From the NCBI RefSeq assembly GCF_000821245.2, contig NZ_LN611424.1:320732-384731 (forward strand): DNA of 64,000 bases. The letters are read 5' to 3'. This stretch comes from Virgibacillus senegalensis (GTDB lineage: Bacteria > Bacillota > Bacilli > Bacillales > Amphibacillaceae). A program made the position numbers and the translations under genes. The notes below the pieces were generated by a model. It saw only the letters and a list, made by a program, of their open reading frames with translations. It was not told where the DNA came from and searched no databases. Position 1 is the first letter of the stretch; every line of letters begins with the position of its first letter. Shown in pieces: positions 18,572 to 28,166 of the stretch.

Positions 18572-20134
18572 ATGCAAACAGAGATTCACGTGTTAGTCAC
18601 CAGCGACATCCATGGGTATGTCTATCCAACAACCTATAGGGATCATACGGAAGAGGGGCTGGGACTTGCGAAAATTTCCACCCTGGTAAAACAAAAAAGG
18701 GCAGAGGGCAACGTATTGCTTCTTGATAATGGAGACTTGATCCAGGGTAGTCCTTTAACTTATTACCATGCAAAATATAAGCAGGATGAACCGAATCCGA
18801 TTATCAAGGTCGCCAATCATATTGGTTATCAGTCTTCTGTTTTTGGTAATCATGAATTTAACTATGGACGGGAATATTTGAATAAGGTAGTGGAACAGGC
18901 TGATTTCCCCTGGCTTTCGGCGACCGTAGTCGATCAAAACACGGGGAAACCGGCATTTGGAAAGCCGTATATCATAAAGGAGATAGACGGTGCCAAAATA
19001 GCCGTTCTCGGAGTGACGACTCAGTTTATCCCTAATTGGGAGGAATCCCGGAATATTCAAGGATTGGATTTCCCGGATGCATTGGAAACGACAAAAAAAT
19101 GGGTCGCTTCTATCCGGGAATCCGAGAGACCTGATGTGATGATTGTTTCTTATCACGGCGGCTTTGAAAGAGACTTGAAAACCGGTGAACCGACCGAACG
19201 GCTGACGGGTGAAAATGAAGGATATCAAATGCTGCAAGAGTTAGAAGGGGTCGATGTTTTGATTACTGGTCATCAGCATCGAACTATAGCAGAAAAGGTA
19301 AATGACATAGCGGTCGTACAGCCAAGCAATAACGGACAGGTACTTGGCGAGGTGAAGCTGACACTGGAGCAGACCGTTGAAGGCTGGAAAGTGAAGCAGG
19401 TACTTCCGAATATAATTGAGGTAGACGATGGAATCGAGGCCGATAAAGAGGTGTTGGATTTAATTTCCGATTTTGAAGCAGCCACACAACAATGGCTGGA
19501 CAGCCCGATCGGAAAAATAGAAGGGGATATGACAATCGATGATCCACTGCAAACACGTTTGCAAGACAACCCGTTAATTGAATTTATCAATAAAGTTCAA
19601 ATGGATGCTGCAGGTGTCGATATTGCCAACACCGCTCTGTTTAATAATGAATCTCCTGGTTTCAGGAAAGATGTCACCATGCGTGATATTGTTTCAAACT
19701 ACGTTTATCCCAATACATTGAATGTCATCCGCATCAGCGGAAAGGATATCAAAGATGCGTTGGAGCAGAGCGCAAAATATTTTCAGCTGGTAGATGGGGA
19801 AATCACCGTCAATCCATCCTTTGTAGAGCCTAAACCACAGCATTATAACTATGATATGTGGGAAGGCATCGATTATCAGTTGAAGATATCCAATCCAGTC
19901 GGAGAGCGGGTCATCAAACTGGAATACCATGGAAGCCCGATCGACCCGGATAAACAGTATGATGTAGTAATGAACAATTACCGTGCAGGCGGGGCTGGCG
20001 ACTATGATATGTATCAAGGCAAACCGTTAATCAAGGATATACCGGTAGATATGACGGAACTTATCGCCGATTACATTGTAAAACGGAAAACAATCAAAGC
20101 AACATGTGACCATAATTGGAAGGTCACAATCTAA
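18572..20134 (+). CDS. 5'-nucleotidase / 2',3'-cyclic phosphodiesterase family metallophosphatase
   Basis: This 520-residue protein has an N-terminal calcineurin-like metallophosphatase domain, with metal ligands in VTSDIHG, DNGDLIQG, FGNHEFNYG and ITGHQH, and a C-terminal 5'-nucleotidase domain (from about residue 310) ending with the NNYRAGGAGDY substrate loop. It should release phosphate from nucleotides. Unlike the secreted UshA and YfkN it has no signal peptide, so it is probably cytoplasmic. It is divergent from phnD, and a TTAAGAG direct repeat with 11-bp spacing (18532, 18543) and a TATAAT (18502) lie upstream. GGAGGGG precedes the ATG. Confidence 0.88.
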   Translation: MQTEIHVLVTSDIHGYVYPTTYRDHTEEGLGLAKISTLVKQKRAEGNVLLLDNGDLIQGSPLTYYHAKYKQDEPNPIIKVANHIGYQSSVFGNHEFNYGREYLNKVVEQADFPWLSATVVDQNTGKPAFGKPYIIKEIDGAKIAVLGVTTQFIPNWEESRNIQGLDFPDALETTKKWVASIRESERPDVMIVSYHGGFERDLKTGEPTERLTGENEGYQMLQELEGVDVLITGHQHRTIAEKVNDIAVVQPSNNGQVLGEVKLTLEQTVEGWKVKQVLPNIIEVDDGIEADKEVLDLISDFEAATQQWLDSPIGKIEGDMTIDDPLQTRLQDNPLIEFINKVQMDAAGVDIANTALFNNESPGFRKDVTMRDIVSNYVYPNTLNVIRISGKDIKDALEQSAKYFQLVDGEITVNPSFVEPKPQHYNYDMWEGIDYQLKISNPVGERVIKLEYHGSPIDPDKQYDVVMNNYRAGGAGDYDMYQGKPLIKDIPVDMTELIADYIVKRKTIKATCDHNWKVTI

Positions 20135-20142
20135 CAAAATGG

Positions 20143-20168
20143 CCTGGCGGAATTACGCCAGGTTTTTT
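20143..20168 (+). terminator. Terminator after the nucleotidase gene
   Basis: CCTGGCG pairs with CGCCAGG, followed by T6, nine bases after the stop codon. Confidence 0.9.
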
Positions 20169-20328
20169 GGTAACAGAACGCAGTATTACTAGTATGGATG
20201 ATGGCTTTTTACATATAAATAATATGAACGGTCAGTCATAAGGTTTATCACTCATTGTTGTTTTTTTGCGTGTGATATAATTGATTATAAAGAGGAAGAG
20301 AAAAGAAAAAACGGAAAGGATTGGCAGA

Positions 20329-20457
20329 GTGAAATTATACACAATTTGTCGAAACTGTCGCGGAAAAGGGAGTGTATCGAAGAAGTTTCTGTTTTTTTAT
20401 ATGGAAAATAAGTGTCCGGAATGCAAGGGACTAGGAAAAACCATGAAAAAAGTTTAA
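20329..20457 (+). CDS. Mini zinc-ribbon protein with DnaJ-type CxxCxGxG motifs, 42 aa
   Basis: A GTG-started 42-residue frame follows GGAAAGGA by about 9 bases and a TATAAT box at 20276. The protein contains two knuckles, CRNCRGKG and CPECKGLG, about 20 residues apart, with the same CxxCxGxG pattern as the zinc-binding centre of DnaJ. It should bind one zinc ion. The rest of the chain is basic. It could be a nucleic-acid or protein-binding adaptor; no function is known to me. It stands alone between the nucleotidase and ars genes. Confidence 0.65.
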   Translation: MKLYTICRNCRGKGSVSKKFLFFYMENKCPECKGLGKTMKKV

Positions 20458-20537
20458 GACTCAGTCTTGGCTGGAATCCTTCTTCATCTGAACAGGAATA
20501 CGAAGGAGGAGACCAGAGCTGTTTTCATATTTTTTGA

Positions 20538-20574
20538 TTGTTGTATATAAGCAAATTATTATATAATTATATAA
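20538..20574 (+). promoter_or_regulatory. ars promoter with overlapping palindromic operator
   Basis: TTGTTG (20538-20543) and TATAAT (20562-20567) are 18 bp apart. The perfect 16-bp palindrome TTATATAATTATATAA (20559-20574) covers the -10 box, as expected for an ArsR operator that blocks polymerase. The palindrome is very AT-rich, so its meaning needs testing. Confidence 0.55.
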
Positions 20575-20596
20575 GAATCAGGAAGGAGAGGCATTT

Positions 20597-20941
20597 ATGG
20601 TTAAAACGGAAATTAGCATGGAGAAAGCAGCGCAGGTCCTCAAGCTGCTCGGAGATAAAACCCGCTTGACAATGATGAAGCTGTTGGTTAGCAATGATTG
20701 CTGCGTTTGTGAATTCGTTGAAATTTTTCATGCAAGTCAACCATCGATCAGTCAGCATCTTCGCAAGCTGCGCGATGCCGGTTTAGTAAAAGAAGAGCGC
20801 AAGGGACAATGGATCTTTTATTCCATAAATCAATCCAGCGATTACTTTCCGTTTGTCCAGCAAGTGCTCATGCAACTACCTGATCAAACAGATAAATTAA
20901 AAGAATTGGAAGCGAAAGGTACACGGATTACCTGTTGTTAA
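20597..20941 (+). CDS. arsR: ArsR-type arsenite-responsive repressor
   Basis: This 114-residue winged-helix repressor carries a cysteine-rich segment DCCVCEF in the DNA-recognition helix region, the position of the arsenite-binding ELCVCDL motif of ArsR. The recognition helix HASQPSISQHLRKL follows. A C-terminal CC pair may give an additional thiol ligand. AGGAAGGAG precedes the ATG. It heads the arsRBC set and probably represses it until As(III) or Sb(III) binds. Confidence 0.92.
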   Translation: MVKTEISMEKAAQVLKLLGDKTRLTMMKLLVSNDCCVCEFVEIFHASQPSISQHLRKLRDAGLVKEERKGQWIFYSINQSSDYFPFVQQVLMQLPDQTDKLKELEAKGTRITCC

Positions 20942-20957
20942 CTGGAGGGAATAGTCG

Positions 20958-22256
20958 TTGTCTTTATCTGTCATCTTAGCATTACTAATCTTTTTGGCGA
21001 CCCTTGTCCTGGTGATTTGGCAGCCAAAAGACTTATCGATTGGATGGTCCGCCTGCGGGGGAGCTGTCCTTGCATTACTGGTGGGAGTGGTCGGTTTCAG
21101 CGATGTTTGGGAAGTGATCGACATTGTCTGGAATGCCACGCTTGCTTTTGTCGCCATCATACTTATTTCTTTGATATTAGATGAAATAGGTTTTTTCGAG
21201 TGGGCAGCCTTGCACATGGCAAGGGCCGCCCAGGGGAACGGAACCAAAATGTTTGTATACGTCAGCCTGCTGGGGGCTGTTGTAGCTGCACTGTTTGCCA
21301 ATGACGGAGCTGCGTTGATTTTGACGCCGATTGTGCTGGCGATGGTGCGAAACTTGGATTTTCATGAAAAAATGATTTTTCCCTTTATCATGGCGAGCGG
21401 CTTTATTGCCGACACGACATCACTGCCGTTCGTTGTCAGCAACCTGGTGAATATTGTATCCGCAGACTTCTTTGACATCGGGTTTCTGGAATATGCTTCG
21501 CGGATGATCATCCCTAACCTGTTCTCACTGGCAGCAACGGTCTTGGTACTGTTCATTTACTTTAGAAAACACATTCCAAAGCAGTATGACTTATCACAGC
21601 TTAAAAGGCCGGCTGAAGCAATCAGAGATCCAAAATTATTCCGGATTTCCTGGTATGTGCTTGGTGTGCTGCTCATCGGTTATTTTGTGAGTGAATTTAT
21701 CTCCTTGCCTGTCTCCATTGTGGCAGGATTAGTGGCGTTATGCTTCCTGTTGCTGGCTCGTGGAAGCAAGGCAGTTAACACGACTGCTGTCGTGAAGGGA
21801 GCACCTTGGGAGATAGTTTTCTTCTCGATCGGAATGTACGTAGTCGTGTATGGTTTACGGAATGCCGGACTAACCGAGGTGTTGGCCCGTGCAATCGAGG
21901 TAAGTACCGAGCATGGTCTGTTCGCCGGAACAGTGGCAATGGGCTTCATTGCAGCGATTTTATCCTCGATTATGAACAACATGCCGACTGTCATGATTGA
22001 TGCGCTTGCTATCGCAGAAACCAATACAACGGGTGTCATGAGGGAAGCACTCATTTATGCCAATGTCATCGGTTCTGACTTAGGTCCGAAAATCACACCG
22101 ATCGGTTCCCTTGCAACGCTGCTATGGCTTCATGTTCTTTCCCAGAAAGGGGTTAAGATCAGCTGGGGCACTTATTTCAAGACGGGGATCATTTTAACGA
22201 TCCCAATATTGTTCTTTACATTGGTAGGATTATTTCTAACGTTATTACTACTTTAA
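20958..22256 (+). CDS. arsB: Arsenite efflux permease
   Basis: This 432-residue integral membrane protein has roughly 11-12 hydrophobic segments and matches the ArsB branch of the ion transporter superfamily; [12 protein letters not shown] and [20 protein letters not shown] are the conserved repeats. It exports arsenite using the membrane potential, and no ArsA ATPase gene is present. Translation starts at TTG 20958, ten bases after CTGGAGGG. It is 16 bases after arsR. Confidence 0.93.
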   Translation: MSLSVILALLIFLATLVLVIWQPKDLSIGWSACGGAVLALLVGVVGFSDVWEVIDIVWNATLAFVAIILISLILDEIGFFEWAALHMARAAQGNGTKMFVYVSLLGAVVAALFANDGAALILTPIVLAMVRNLDFHEKMIFPFIMASGFIADTTSLPFVVSNLVNIVSADFFDIGFLEYASRMIIPNLFSLAATVLVLFIYFRKHIPKQYDLSQLKRPAEAIRDPKLFRISWYVLGVLLIGYFVSEFISLPVSIVAGLVALCFLLLARGSKAVNTTAVVKGAPWEIVFFSIGMYVVVYGLRNAGLTEVLARAIEVSTEHGLFAGTVAMGFIAAILSSIMNNMPTVMIDALAIAETNTTGVMREALIYANVIGSDLGPKITPIGSLATLLWLHVLSQKGVKISWGTYFKTGIILTIPILFFTLVGLFLTLLLL

Positions 22257-22271
22257 AAAAGGAGAATCAAC

Positions 22272-22691
22272 ATGGCTAAAAAAACACTATATTTCTTATG
22301 CACGGGAAACTCTTGCCGCAGTCAGATGGCGGAAGGATGGGGAAAAAAGTATCTTGGCGACGAATGGGAAGTAAAAAGTGCAGGGATTGAAGCGCACGGG
22401 CTAAATCCAAAAGCAGTGAATGCGATGAACGAGGCTGGCATCGATATTTCCAGCCAGACATCCGATATCATTGATCCGGAAATTCTTAACAACGCTGATC
22501 TGGTTGTTACCTTGTGCGGTGACGCAGCGGATAAATGTCCGATGACGCCGCCTCAGGTGAAAAGAGAGCACTGGGGATTTGATGATCCAGCCAAAGCAGA
22601 AGGAACAGAGGAAGAAAAATGGCAAGTGTTCCAGCGTGTACGTGATCAAATCGGTGAACGCATTCAACGGTTTGCCCAGTCAGGGGAATAA
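22272..22691 (+). CDS. arsC: Thioredoxin-dependent arsenate reductase
   Basis: ArsC (139 residues) has the low-molecular-weight phosphatase fold. Cys10 in the P-loop CTGNSCRS attacks arsenate, and the redox pair lies in LCGDAADKC, so electrons come from thioredoxin. It converts As(V) to As(III) for export by ArsB. It follows arsB after 15 bases with an AAAGGAG site and ends the ars operon. Confidence 0.95.
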   Translation: MAKKTLYFLCTGNSCRSQMAEGWGKKYLGDEWEVKSAGIEAHGLNPKAVNAMNEAGIDISSQTSDIIDPEILNNADLVVTLCGDAADKCPMTPPQVKREHWGFDDPAKAEGTEEEKWQVFQRVRDQIGERIQRFAQSGE

Positions 22692-22723
22692 TATTATTCG
22701 GGGACTATAGCATATTGACCAAG

Positions 22724-22761
22724 CAAAAACCGACCGATTCGATACATTCGGTTGGTTTTTG
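22724..22761 (+). terminator. Terminator of the ars operon
   Basis: CAAAAACCGACCGA pairs over 14 positions with TCGGTTGGTTTTTG (one G-T pair), about 30 bases after the arsC stop. The stem can work on both strands. Confidence 0.85.
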
Positions 22762-22942
22762 TATAAGCTACGAATAAACTTAGCAAAAAGTAAACCGTTC
22801 TAACCTTCTCTTACGAAAACTGCTATATATTAGGGAAAAACGCCACTAGTTTTAAAGAAGTTGGGGCATAAACATGGCAGACATAGCAAAAACCAACCTG
22901 TATTTTCTTTTACGCTGTTATTCGATGAGTGCGCATGCTACA

Positions 22943-23054
22943 GCAAGATACTACGCTTTCCGCGGGCACGGCTTCAACTTCCTCAGAAAGCACATATCGC
23001 TTTCTTGCGGGATTTTCTGCTCGTGCTGTTCCCGTAGGAGTCTCCGTAACTTGC
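22943..23054 (+). repeat. GC-rich intergenic hairpin repeat, copy D
   Basis: This copy has GCTTTCCGCGGGCACGG at 22955, a central hairpin AGAAAGC/GCTTTCT, CTCGTGCTGTTCCCG and GGAGTCT. Outer arms (GCAAG with CTTGC, TACG with CGTA) extend the pairing. It fills the 490-bp gap between arsC and topB. Confidence 0.8.
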
Positions 23055-23181
23055 CTTCGCTACATATTCGTCTTCTGATTTCCCCGTAATCAAAACACTT
23101 TAAGCCAAGGAACATCTATTCTGCCTAAAGTTAAAATGTGTTAAAGTAAAGAAGAGCATTATCCAGAAAGGATTTGTTTTA

Positions 23182-25359
23182 ATGAGCAAAACTGTAGTAC
23201 TAGCAGAAAAACCTTCTGTAGGCAGAGATATTGCCAGAGTGCTTGGGTGTCATAAGCAGGGCAACGGCTTCCTGGAAGGTTCTAACTATATCGTAACGTG
23301 GGCGCTTGGCCATTTGGTTACCTTGGCCGACCCTGAATTATATGATGATAAGTACAAAACATGGCGGATGGAGGATCTGCCAATGCTGCCGGATCGCCTG
23401 AAGCTAGTGGTGATTAAGAAGACTGGCAAGCAGTTCAATACAGTAAAAAACCAGTTAAACCGAAACGATGTCAACCAGATTGTCATCGCTACAGATGCCG
23501 GCCGTGAAGGAGAGCTGGTCGCACGCTGGATTATCGAAAAGGCACGGGTCAAAAAGCCAGTCAAAAGGTTGTGGATTTCTTCCGTCACCGATAAAGCGAT
23601 TAAAGATGGCTTTAAACAGCTGAAGCCGGGCAAGCAATACGAGAACTTGTATGATGCAGCAGTTGCCCGCTCGGAAGCGGACTGGTATGTCGGACTGAAT
23701 ACAACGAGGGCATTGACGACCAAATTTAATGCTCAGCTGTCCAGCGGTCGCGTTCAGACGCCGACATTGGCGATGATTGCTGTCCGGGAACAGGAAATAA
23801 AAGACTTTAAACCACAGGAATACTTTGGCGTACAAGCAAAGACGGCTAAAGGTTTCACTTTAACATGGCAGGATGAGCAAAATAACAGCAGGACCTTCTC
23901 CAGGCAAAAAGCCGAGCAAATCTTGAACAGTGTTAAGGGTAAGCCGGCGAGAGTAGTCAAAGCCGATAAAAAGCAAAAGAAGAGCTTTGCTCCGCAGCTG
24001 TATGACCTGACTGAATTGCAACGGGATGCGAACCGGATTTTTGGTTTTTCCGGTAAGCAGACATTGTCTCTCATGCAGAAGCTGTATGAGCAGCACAAAG
24101 TGTTGACTTATCCGCGAACCGACTCCCGCTATCTGTCCAGTGATATTGTTCCGACCTTGAAGGACAGAGTGAAAGCGTGTGGAGTCGACGAATATGCCAA
24201 GCTCGCCAACAAGATCAGTAAGCGGGACATCAAGCTAGGGAAATCTGTGGTCGATAATAACAAGGTATCCGATCACCATGCGATTATCCCGACTGAACAG
24301 CCGGTTATATTGGAAGAGTTAAATGACAAGGAACGAAAAATTTACGACCTGGTGGTGAAGCGATTCCTCGCGGTCCTTTATCCGCCGCATGAATATGAGC
24401 AAACCAAAATCACTGCAGATATTGGGGGTCACACTTTTATAGCGAGCGGCAAACGAATCAGCAAACAAGGCTGGAAAGAAGTCTATGACAATCGCTATCA
24501 GGATGAGAATGACCAGGATGACGACCAGCAACTGCCGAACATCGAAACAGGCGACCAATTCACCAACTTGAACGTCTCCTTAACAAACGGAAAGACCAAG
24601 CCACCAGAACGATTTACCGAAGGAAACCTGTTGCAGGCGATGGAAAATCCGGTTCGTTACATGGCAAAGGACGACAAACACCTTGCCAAAACGATCAATC
24701 AGACAGGTGGATTAGGTACTGTTGCCACACGCGCCGATATCATTGAAAAGCTGTTCAACAGTTTTTACATGGAGAAGAAAGGCAAGCATATCTTCATTAC
24801 ATCGAAAGGGCGGCAGCTGCTTGACCTTGTTCCGGAAGACCTTAAGTCTCCCGCTTTAACGGCTGAATGGGAACAGAAACTTGGTCAAATAGCGGAAGGC
24901 AAGTTGAGCAAGGCGGCTTTCATCAAAGAAATGAAGGGGTACGCCAAGCAGGTTGTCCAGGAAATCAAACAAAGTGATGCAACCTTCAAGCATGACAATA
25001 TGACTGGGACCAAATGTCCGGAGTGCGGCAAGCTGATGCTGGAGGTCAACGGCAAAAAAGGGAAAATGCTTGTTTGCCAGGATCGTTCTTGTGGGCATAA
25101 GAAAAATATAGCAAAAAAGACTAACGCAAGATGCCCAAACTGCCACAAACGTTTGGAACTCCGAGGAGAAGGGGAAGGCCAAATGTTCACTTGCAGCTGC
25201 GGCCATCGCGAAAAGTTGTCGACATTTAATGAACGAAAGAAAAAAGAGAAGCAGCAAAAAGTGTCGAAAAAAGATGTCAACCAGTATATGAAGAAACAGA
25301 ACGAATCGTTCACCAACCCTGCACTGGCTGAGGCATTGGCCAAATTAAAAGATAAATAA
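23182..25359 (+). CDS. topB: DNA topoisomerase III
   Basis: TopB (725 residues) is a type IA topoisomerase that decatenates and relaxes DNA through a single-strand break. The N-terminal Toprim domain shows VLAEKPSVGRD and the acidic site in IATDAGREGE; the catalytic Tyr310 lies in LTYPRTDSRY. The C-terminus has two zinc-ribbon-like units, CPECGK with CQDRSCGH and CPNCHK with CSCGH, the second with an incomplete set of spacings. A Lys-rich tail follows. It is a single gene with its own terminator. Confidence 0.95.
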   Translation: MSKTVVLAEKPSVGRDIARVLGCHKQGNGFLEGSNYIVTWALGHLVTLADPELYDDKYKTWRMEDLPMLPDRLKLVVIKKTGKQFNTVKNQLNRNDVNQIVIATDAGREGELVARWIIEKARVKKPVKRLWISSVTDKAIKDGFKQLKPGKQYENLYDAAVARSEADWYVGLNTTRALTTKFNAQLSSGRVQTPTLAMIAVREQEIKDFKPQEYFGVQAKTAKGFTLTWQDEQNNSRTFSRQKAEQILNSVKGKPARVVKADKKQKKSFAPQLYDLTELQRDANRIFGFSGKQTLSLMQKLYEQHKVLTYPRTDSRYLSSDIVPTLKDRVKACGVDEYAKLANKISKRDIKLGKSVVDNNKVSDHHAIIPTEQPVILEELNDKERKIYDLVVKRFLAVLYPPHEYEQTKITADIGGHTFIASGKRISKQGWKEVYDNRYQDENDQDDDQQLPNIETGDQFTNLNVSLTNGKTKPPERFTEGNLLQAMENPVRYMAKDDKHLAKTINQTGGLGTVATRADIIEKLFNSFYMEKKGKHIFITSKGRQLLDLVPEDLKSPALTAEWEQKLGQIAEGKLSKAAFIKEMKGYAKQVVQEIKQSDATFKHDNMTGTKCPECGKLMLEVNGKKGKMLVCQDRSCGHKKNIAKKTNARCPNCHKRLELRGEGEGQMFTCSCGHREKLSTFNERKKKEKQQKVSKKDVNQYMKKQNESFTNPALAEALAKLKDK

Positions 25360-25401
25360 AATCCAAAGAAGGGGTTATCCCAATAGTCCTCTTTAAAAGG
25401 A

Positions 25402-25441
25402 AAAAACCACGAAGAAATTGCTTTTTCTTCGTGGTTTTTTG
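25402..25441 (+). terminator. Terminator of topB
   Basis: AAAAAACCACGAAGAAA pairs with TTTCTTCGTGGTTTTTT around a short loop, about 45 bases after the topB stop; it is symmetrical and may be bidirectional. Confidence 0.9.
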
Positions 25442-25464
25442 TTATGAGCTTTTTTCAGAAAAAC

Positions 25465-25535
25465 GTCGAGCATGGTGACTCGACCAAGCCCTAGACGCAT
25501 TTTATCCATGCCACAATTAAGCAAAACTTAATTGT
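25465..25535. other. Two short perfect hairpins in the topB downstream gap
   Basis: GTCGAG/CTCGAC with an 8-base loop (25465-25484) and ACAATTAAG/CTTAATTGT with a 5-base loop (25513-25535) lie in an otherwise empty gap. On the minus strand the first hairpin is followed by GTTTTTC and looks like a weak terminator, which could mark the end of a small minus-strand transcript. Confidence 0.4.
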
Positions 25536-25612
25536 AGGACAGCCTCTTTCCTATTGGTAAAACAGATCATGCACGTATTGCAAATCTTCTGAAAGGTATG
25601 TTGCCAATCCAT
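25517..25612 (-). CDS. Possible 31-aa cysteine-rich peptide
   Basis: A minus-strand ATG frame of 31 codons is preceded by TAGGGGAAAACCG, a fair ribosome binding site, and contains CNTCMIC. A terminator-like hairpin (25465-25484) lies downstream on the same strand. There is no homology evidence and the frame is short, so it may be chance. Confidence 0.22.
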   Translation of the reverse strand: MDWQHTFQKICNTCMICFTNRKEAVLQLSFA

Positions 25613-25691
25613 CGGTTTTCCCCTATATTAAAAAGTAATACGCCTTTAAAAATAGAAAATCACGGTCGTTGTTGATGGGGGAAAATGCGTG

Positions 25692-26267
25692 ATGCAAACG
25701 AAGCAGGTTTTTGTTGTTTTTTCTGATACCGGTACCGTTTTAGGGAGAGTCATCAATCTTTGGACCAAATCGACCATGAACCATGTGTCGATCGCTTTAG
25801 ATCGGGAGTTAACGGAACTATACAGTTTTGGCAGAAAAAATCCACGCAATCCGTTTATCGGTGGTTTTGTAAAAGAGGATATCCGCACGGCGTTTTTCCA
25901 TAACAGCAAAGGCGCCGTCTACTGTTTAACCGTCAGCAGCCATGAATATCGGCGAATGCGGCTCAAAATCCAGGCAATGGAAGCGGAAAAAGCGAATTAT
26001 CGATACAATTTTATTGGATTGTTCCTTGTGCCGTTAAAACGGGAGCTCCAACGCAAAAACGCATTTTTCTGTTCGCAGTTTGTGGCAACATTGCTTGGGG
26101 AATGCGGCAGCTATCGCCATGAAAAGCCTGCCTGTTTGACCAAACCGCAGGATATTCGTTCCTGGCACCAGCTACGTTTGATATATCGTGGTAAATTAGT
26201 AGATTACCCTGCATTTTTGGAAGATACAAATCAGAAGCAGATAGAACCTGAAAAAACGACAGCCTAA
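25692..26267 (+). CDS. Permuted papain-fold (YiiX/YebB-like) hydrolase
   Basis: This 191-residue protein resembles the permuted papain superfamily. The histidine strand is MNHVSIAL, where GH(V) is replaced by NH(V), and the catalytic cysteine lies in FFCSQFVATLL. There is no signal peptide or membrane segment. It is a distant relative of the protein encoded at 2924. The ATG at 25692 is chosen over GTG 25689 because it is better spaced from GATGGGGG. Substrate unknown. Confidence 0.65.
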   Translation: MQTKQVFVVFSDTGTVLGRVINLWTKSTMNHVSIALDRELTELYSFGRKNPRNPFIGGFVKEDIRTAFFHNSKGAVYCLTVSSHEYRRMRLKIQAMEAEKANYRYNFIGLFLVPLKRELQRKNAFFCSQFVATLLGECGSYRHEKPACLTKPQDIRSWHQLRLIYRGKLVDYPAFLEDTNQKQIEPEKTTA

Positions 26268-26276
26268 ATTGGATCA

Positions 26277-26295
26277 AACCCAAAAAGGGTTTTTT
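26277..26295 (+). terminator. Short terminator
   Basis: AACCC pairs with GGGTT around AAAAA and is followed by a T tract, ten bases after the hydrolase stop codon. The stem is short. Confidence 0.55.
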
Positions 26296-26486
26296 GTCGT
26301 TAGAAGGAAAAAGAAAGTTTGGATAACCTTATCGTAGCTTTTTTGTGTGTCATCACGTTCCACTGACTTTAAAAACCCGATTCAGTCCATAATTTCTCAT
26401 TCCCATGAAGGAATTCTACTCATCTATCATGAATAATGAAGATAGGACCCATTTATTTACAGGATGAAAAAAGGAGAAATACAATA

Positions 26487-28133
26487 ATGGACTGTACAAA
26501 CGAGCTTGAAGAGAAAATACGCCATATCGAGGCAGATTTATTGGAAGTGAAAAAGGAACTAAGAAGGTTAAAGCAGGAAGAGCAGGAAGCGGTGCCTGTA
26601 AAGAATATCAATACTCCAGTGGAAAAGGCGTCTTCCTCAATGGAAAAACAGCCAATCAGCATGGAAAAAATCATTAGTGACTGGCTGCCGCGGGTATTCA
26701 TTTTCGTTTTCGTTTTGGGAGTAATCTGGGCCTTTATTGCTGCCGTGGACAGAGGGATTTTGAGCCCGCCGATCCGGGTGCTGGCTGGCTTTGTGGTGTC
26801 CGGATTGCTGTATGGATTAGGTCACCGGCAGTATCGCAGGGATGTCGGCGCGCTCAGCATTGTGCTACTTGGCGGCAGTATCGTCGTGTATATTGCCACC
26901 GTTTTTGCTGGCAACATCCTGTATCAGCTAATTTCATATTGGATTACCATGTTTTTGCTTGCTGTAGCAATAGGGATAGGAGTTTGGATGTCAAGAAAGT
27001 ATGCTTCGCAAAGTCTGCTTGCCATCATCGGACTCGGAGCGTACGTTTATCCTTTTTTATTTGCAGGCGACAGAGGGACGGAAAATATCTTTTACGTATA
27101 TGAAACACTGATTTTTGCCGGCCTGGTATTGGAATCGATTCACAGACGCTATAAAGTGACTTGGAACATTGCCAACTATGCCTTCCTATTCGCCGTGGTG
27201 TTTTTTGCTTTTGTGGGGATGGGATCGATAACTTACGTCACGTTGGCTGCACTGGCTTTACAACAGCTGTTGATCATCTATCTTACTTTTCGGTTTGATC
27301 ACACGAGTAGTAAGGAAATGTATATTCCTGCTATTGCGACAGGTGCCTTTTTTCTGTATTTGATTGGAAGGGACGTTTTCTGGCAGAGTGAGGGCTATCT
27401 ATACAGCTTTTATTTCGTGACAGCAATTATTTATGGTGGGTTGAGCCTTGTGAAAGGCAAGCCGCATACAGAGTTGAAAAATACCTTTTTCGTTTTTTCG
27501 ATGTTTTATCTATTTTTGGTGCTCAGTGAATGGCTGGAAGATACAGAATACGTGCAGATGCTCATTTATATTATTCAGGCGGCAATTGTTTATTATCTGT
27601 CGCAAAAACGGAACAGTATATTTGGTACGGTGGCAAGCCTCTTGCTGTTGTTCATCGTCTTTAATCAATTAACTGCAAGTCCGGGCAGGGAACTGTTGGT
27701 AGTCGAAGTCTTATGCTGGCTGTTATTGGTTAGCTTCTTCCTGGCAATCTATCTATTTAAAGAGAAAGCAGTCGTGTTAACGGAATCGGTGATTACTCTT
27801 ATTGCTCCCTATATCATTGCTGCATTGCTGTTACTATTCTTCAACGAAGTCGCTGACGCTGCTACGTACGGGAATAATTTGGACTTTAACATCGCCCTCT
27901 CGATTTCCTGGATGGTATTCGTTGCTTTGATGTATGCTGGATACAGCTTCTTTAAGGAAAAACAGTGGCAGTATCTCGGCTTAGCATTCTTGTTAATCAC
28001 GCTCGGTAAGATCATCCTGGTTGATTTAACGACGATTGATATCATCTGGAGGGCAATTTTATTCATTACGCTTGGTGCTATAGGTTTGGTCATTTCGAGA
28101 TTTTATTACAACCAGCAGAAAAACCAGGGATAA
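26487..28133 (+). CDS. DUF2339-like polytopic membrane protein
   Basis: This 548-residue protein starts with a coiled coil of about 40 residues rich in Glu and Lys (LEEKIRHIEADLLEVKKEL), followed by around 14 or more hydrophobic segments to the end. That layout is typical of the DUF2339 family of unknown function. The ATG at 26487 follows AAAGGAG; the frame is open for 17 codons upstream but without a ribosome binding site. It has its own terminator, which also serves the convergent exporter gene. Confidence 0.75.
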   Translation: MDCTNELEEKIRHIEADLLEVKKELRRLKQEEQEAVPVKNINTPVEKASSSMEKQPISMEKIISDWLPRVFIFVFVLGVIWAFIAAVDRGILSPPIRVLAGFVVSGLLYGLGHRQYRRDVGALSIVLLGGSIVVYIATVFAGNILYQLISYWITMFLLAVAIGIGVWMSRKYASQSLLAIIGLGAYVYPFLFAGDRGTENIFYVYETLIFAGLVLESIHRRYKVTWNIANYAFLFAVVFFAFVGMGSITYVTLAALALQQLLIIYLTFRFDHTSSKEMYIPAIATGAFFLYLIGRDVFWQSEGYLYSFYFVTAIIYGGLSLVKGKPHTELKNTFFVFSMFYLFLVLSEWLEDTEYVQMLIYIIQAAIVYYLSQKRNSIFGTVASLLLLFIVFNQLTASPGRELLVVEVLCWLLLVSFFLAIYLFKEKAVVLTESVITLIAPYIIAALLLLFFNEVADAATYGNNLDFNIALSISWMVFVALMYAGYSFFKEKQWQYLGLAFLLITLGKIILVDLTTIDIIWRAILFITLGAIGLVISRFYYNQQKNQG

Positions 28134-28135
28134 GG

Positions 28136-28166
28136 CAAGCGCTGCTTTGAGCAGTGCTTGTTTATT
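28136..28166. terminator. Terminator between convergent genes
   Basis: CAAGCGCTGC pairs with GCAGTGCTTG (loop TTTGA), followed on the plus strand by TTTATTCTTCTTTT. It lies just after the DUF2339 gene and touches the end of the convergent CDF gene. Confidence 0.75.

Noticed and set aside
22874-23089. 71-codon frame before topB
   Set aside because: Its coding part is copy D of the repeat family; Cys-rich appearance comes from the repeat.
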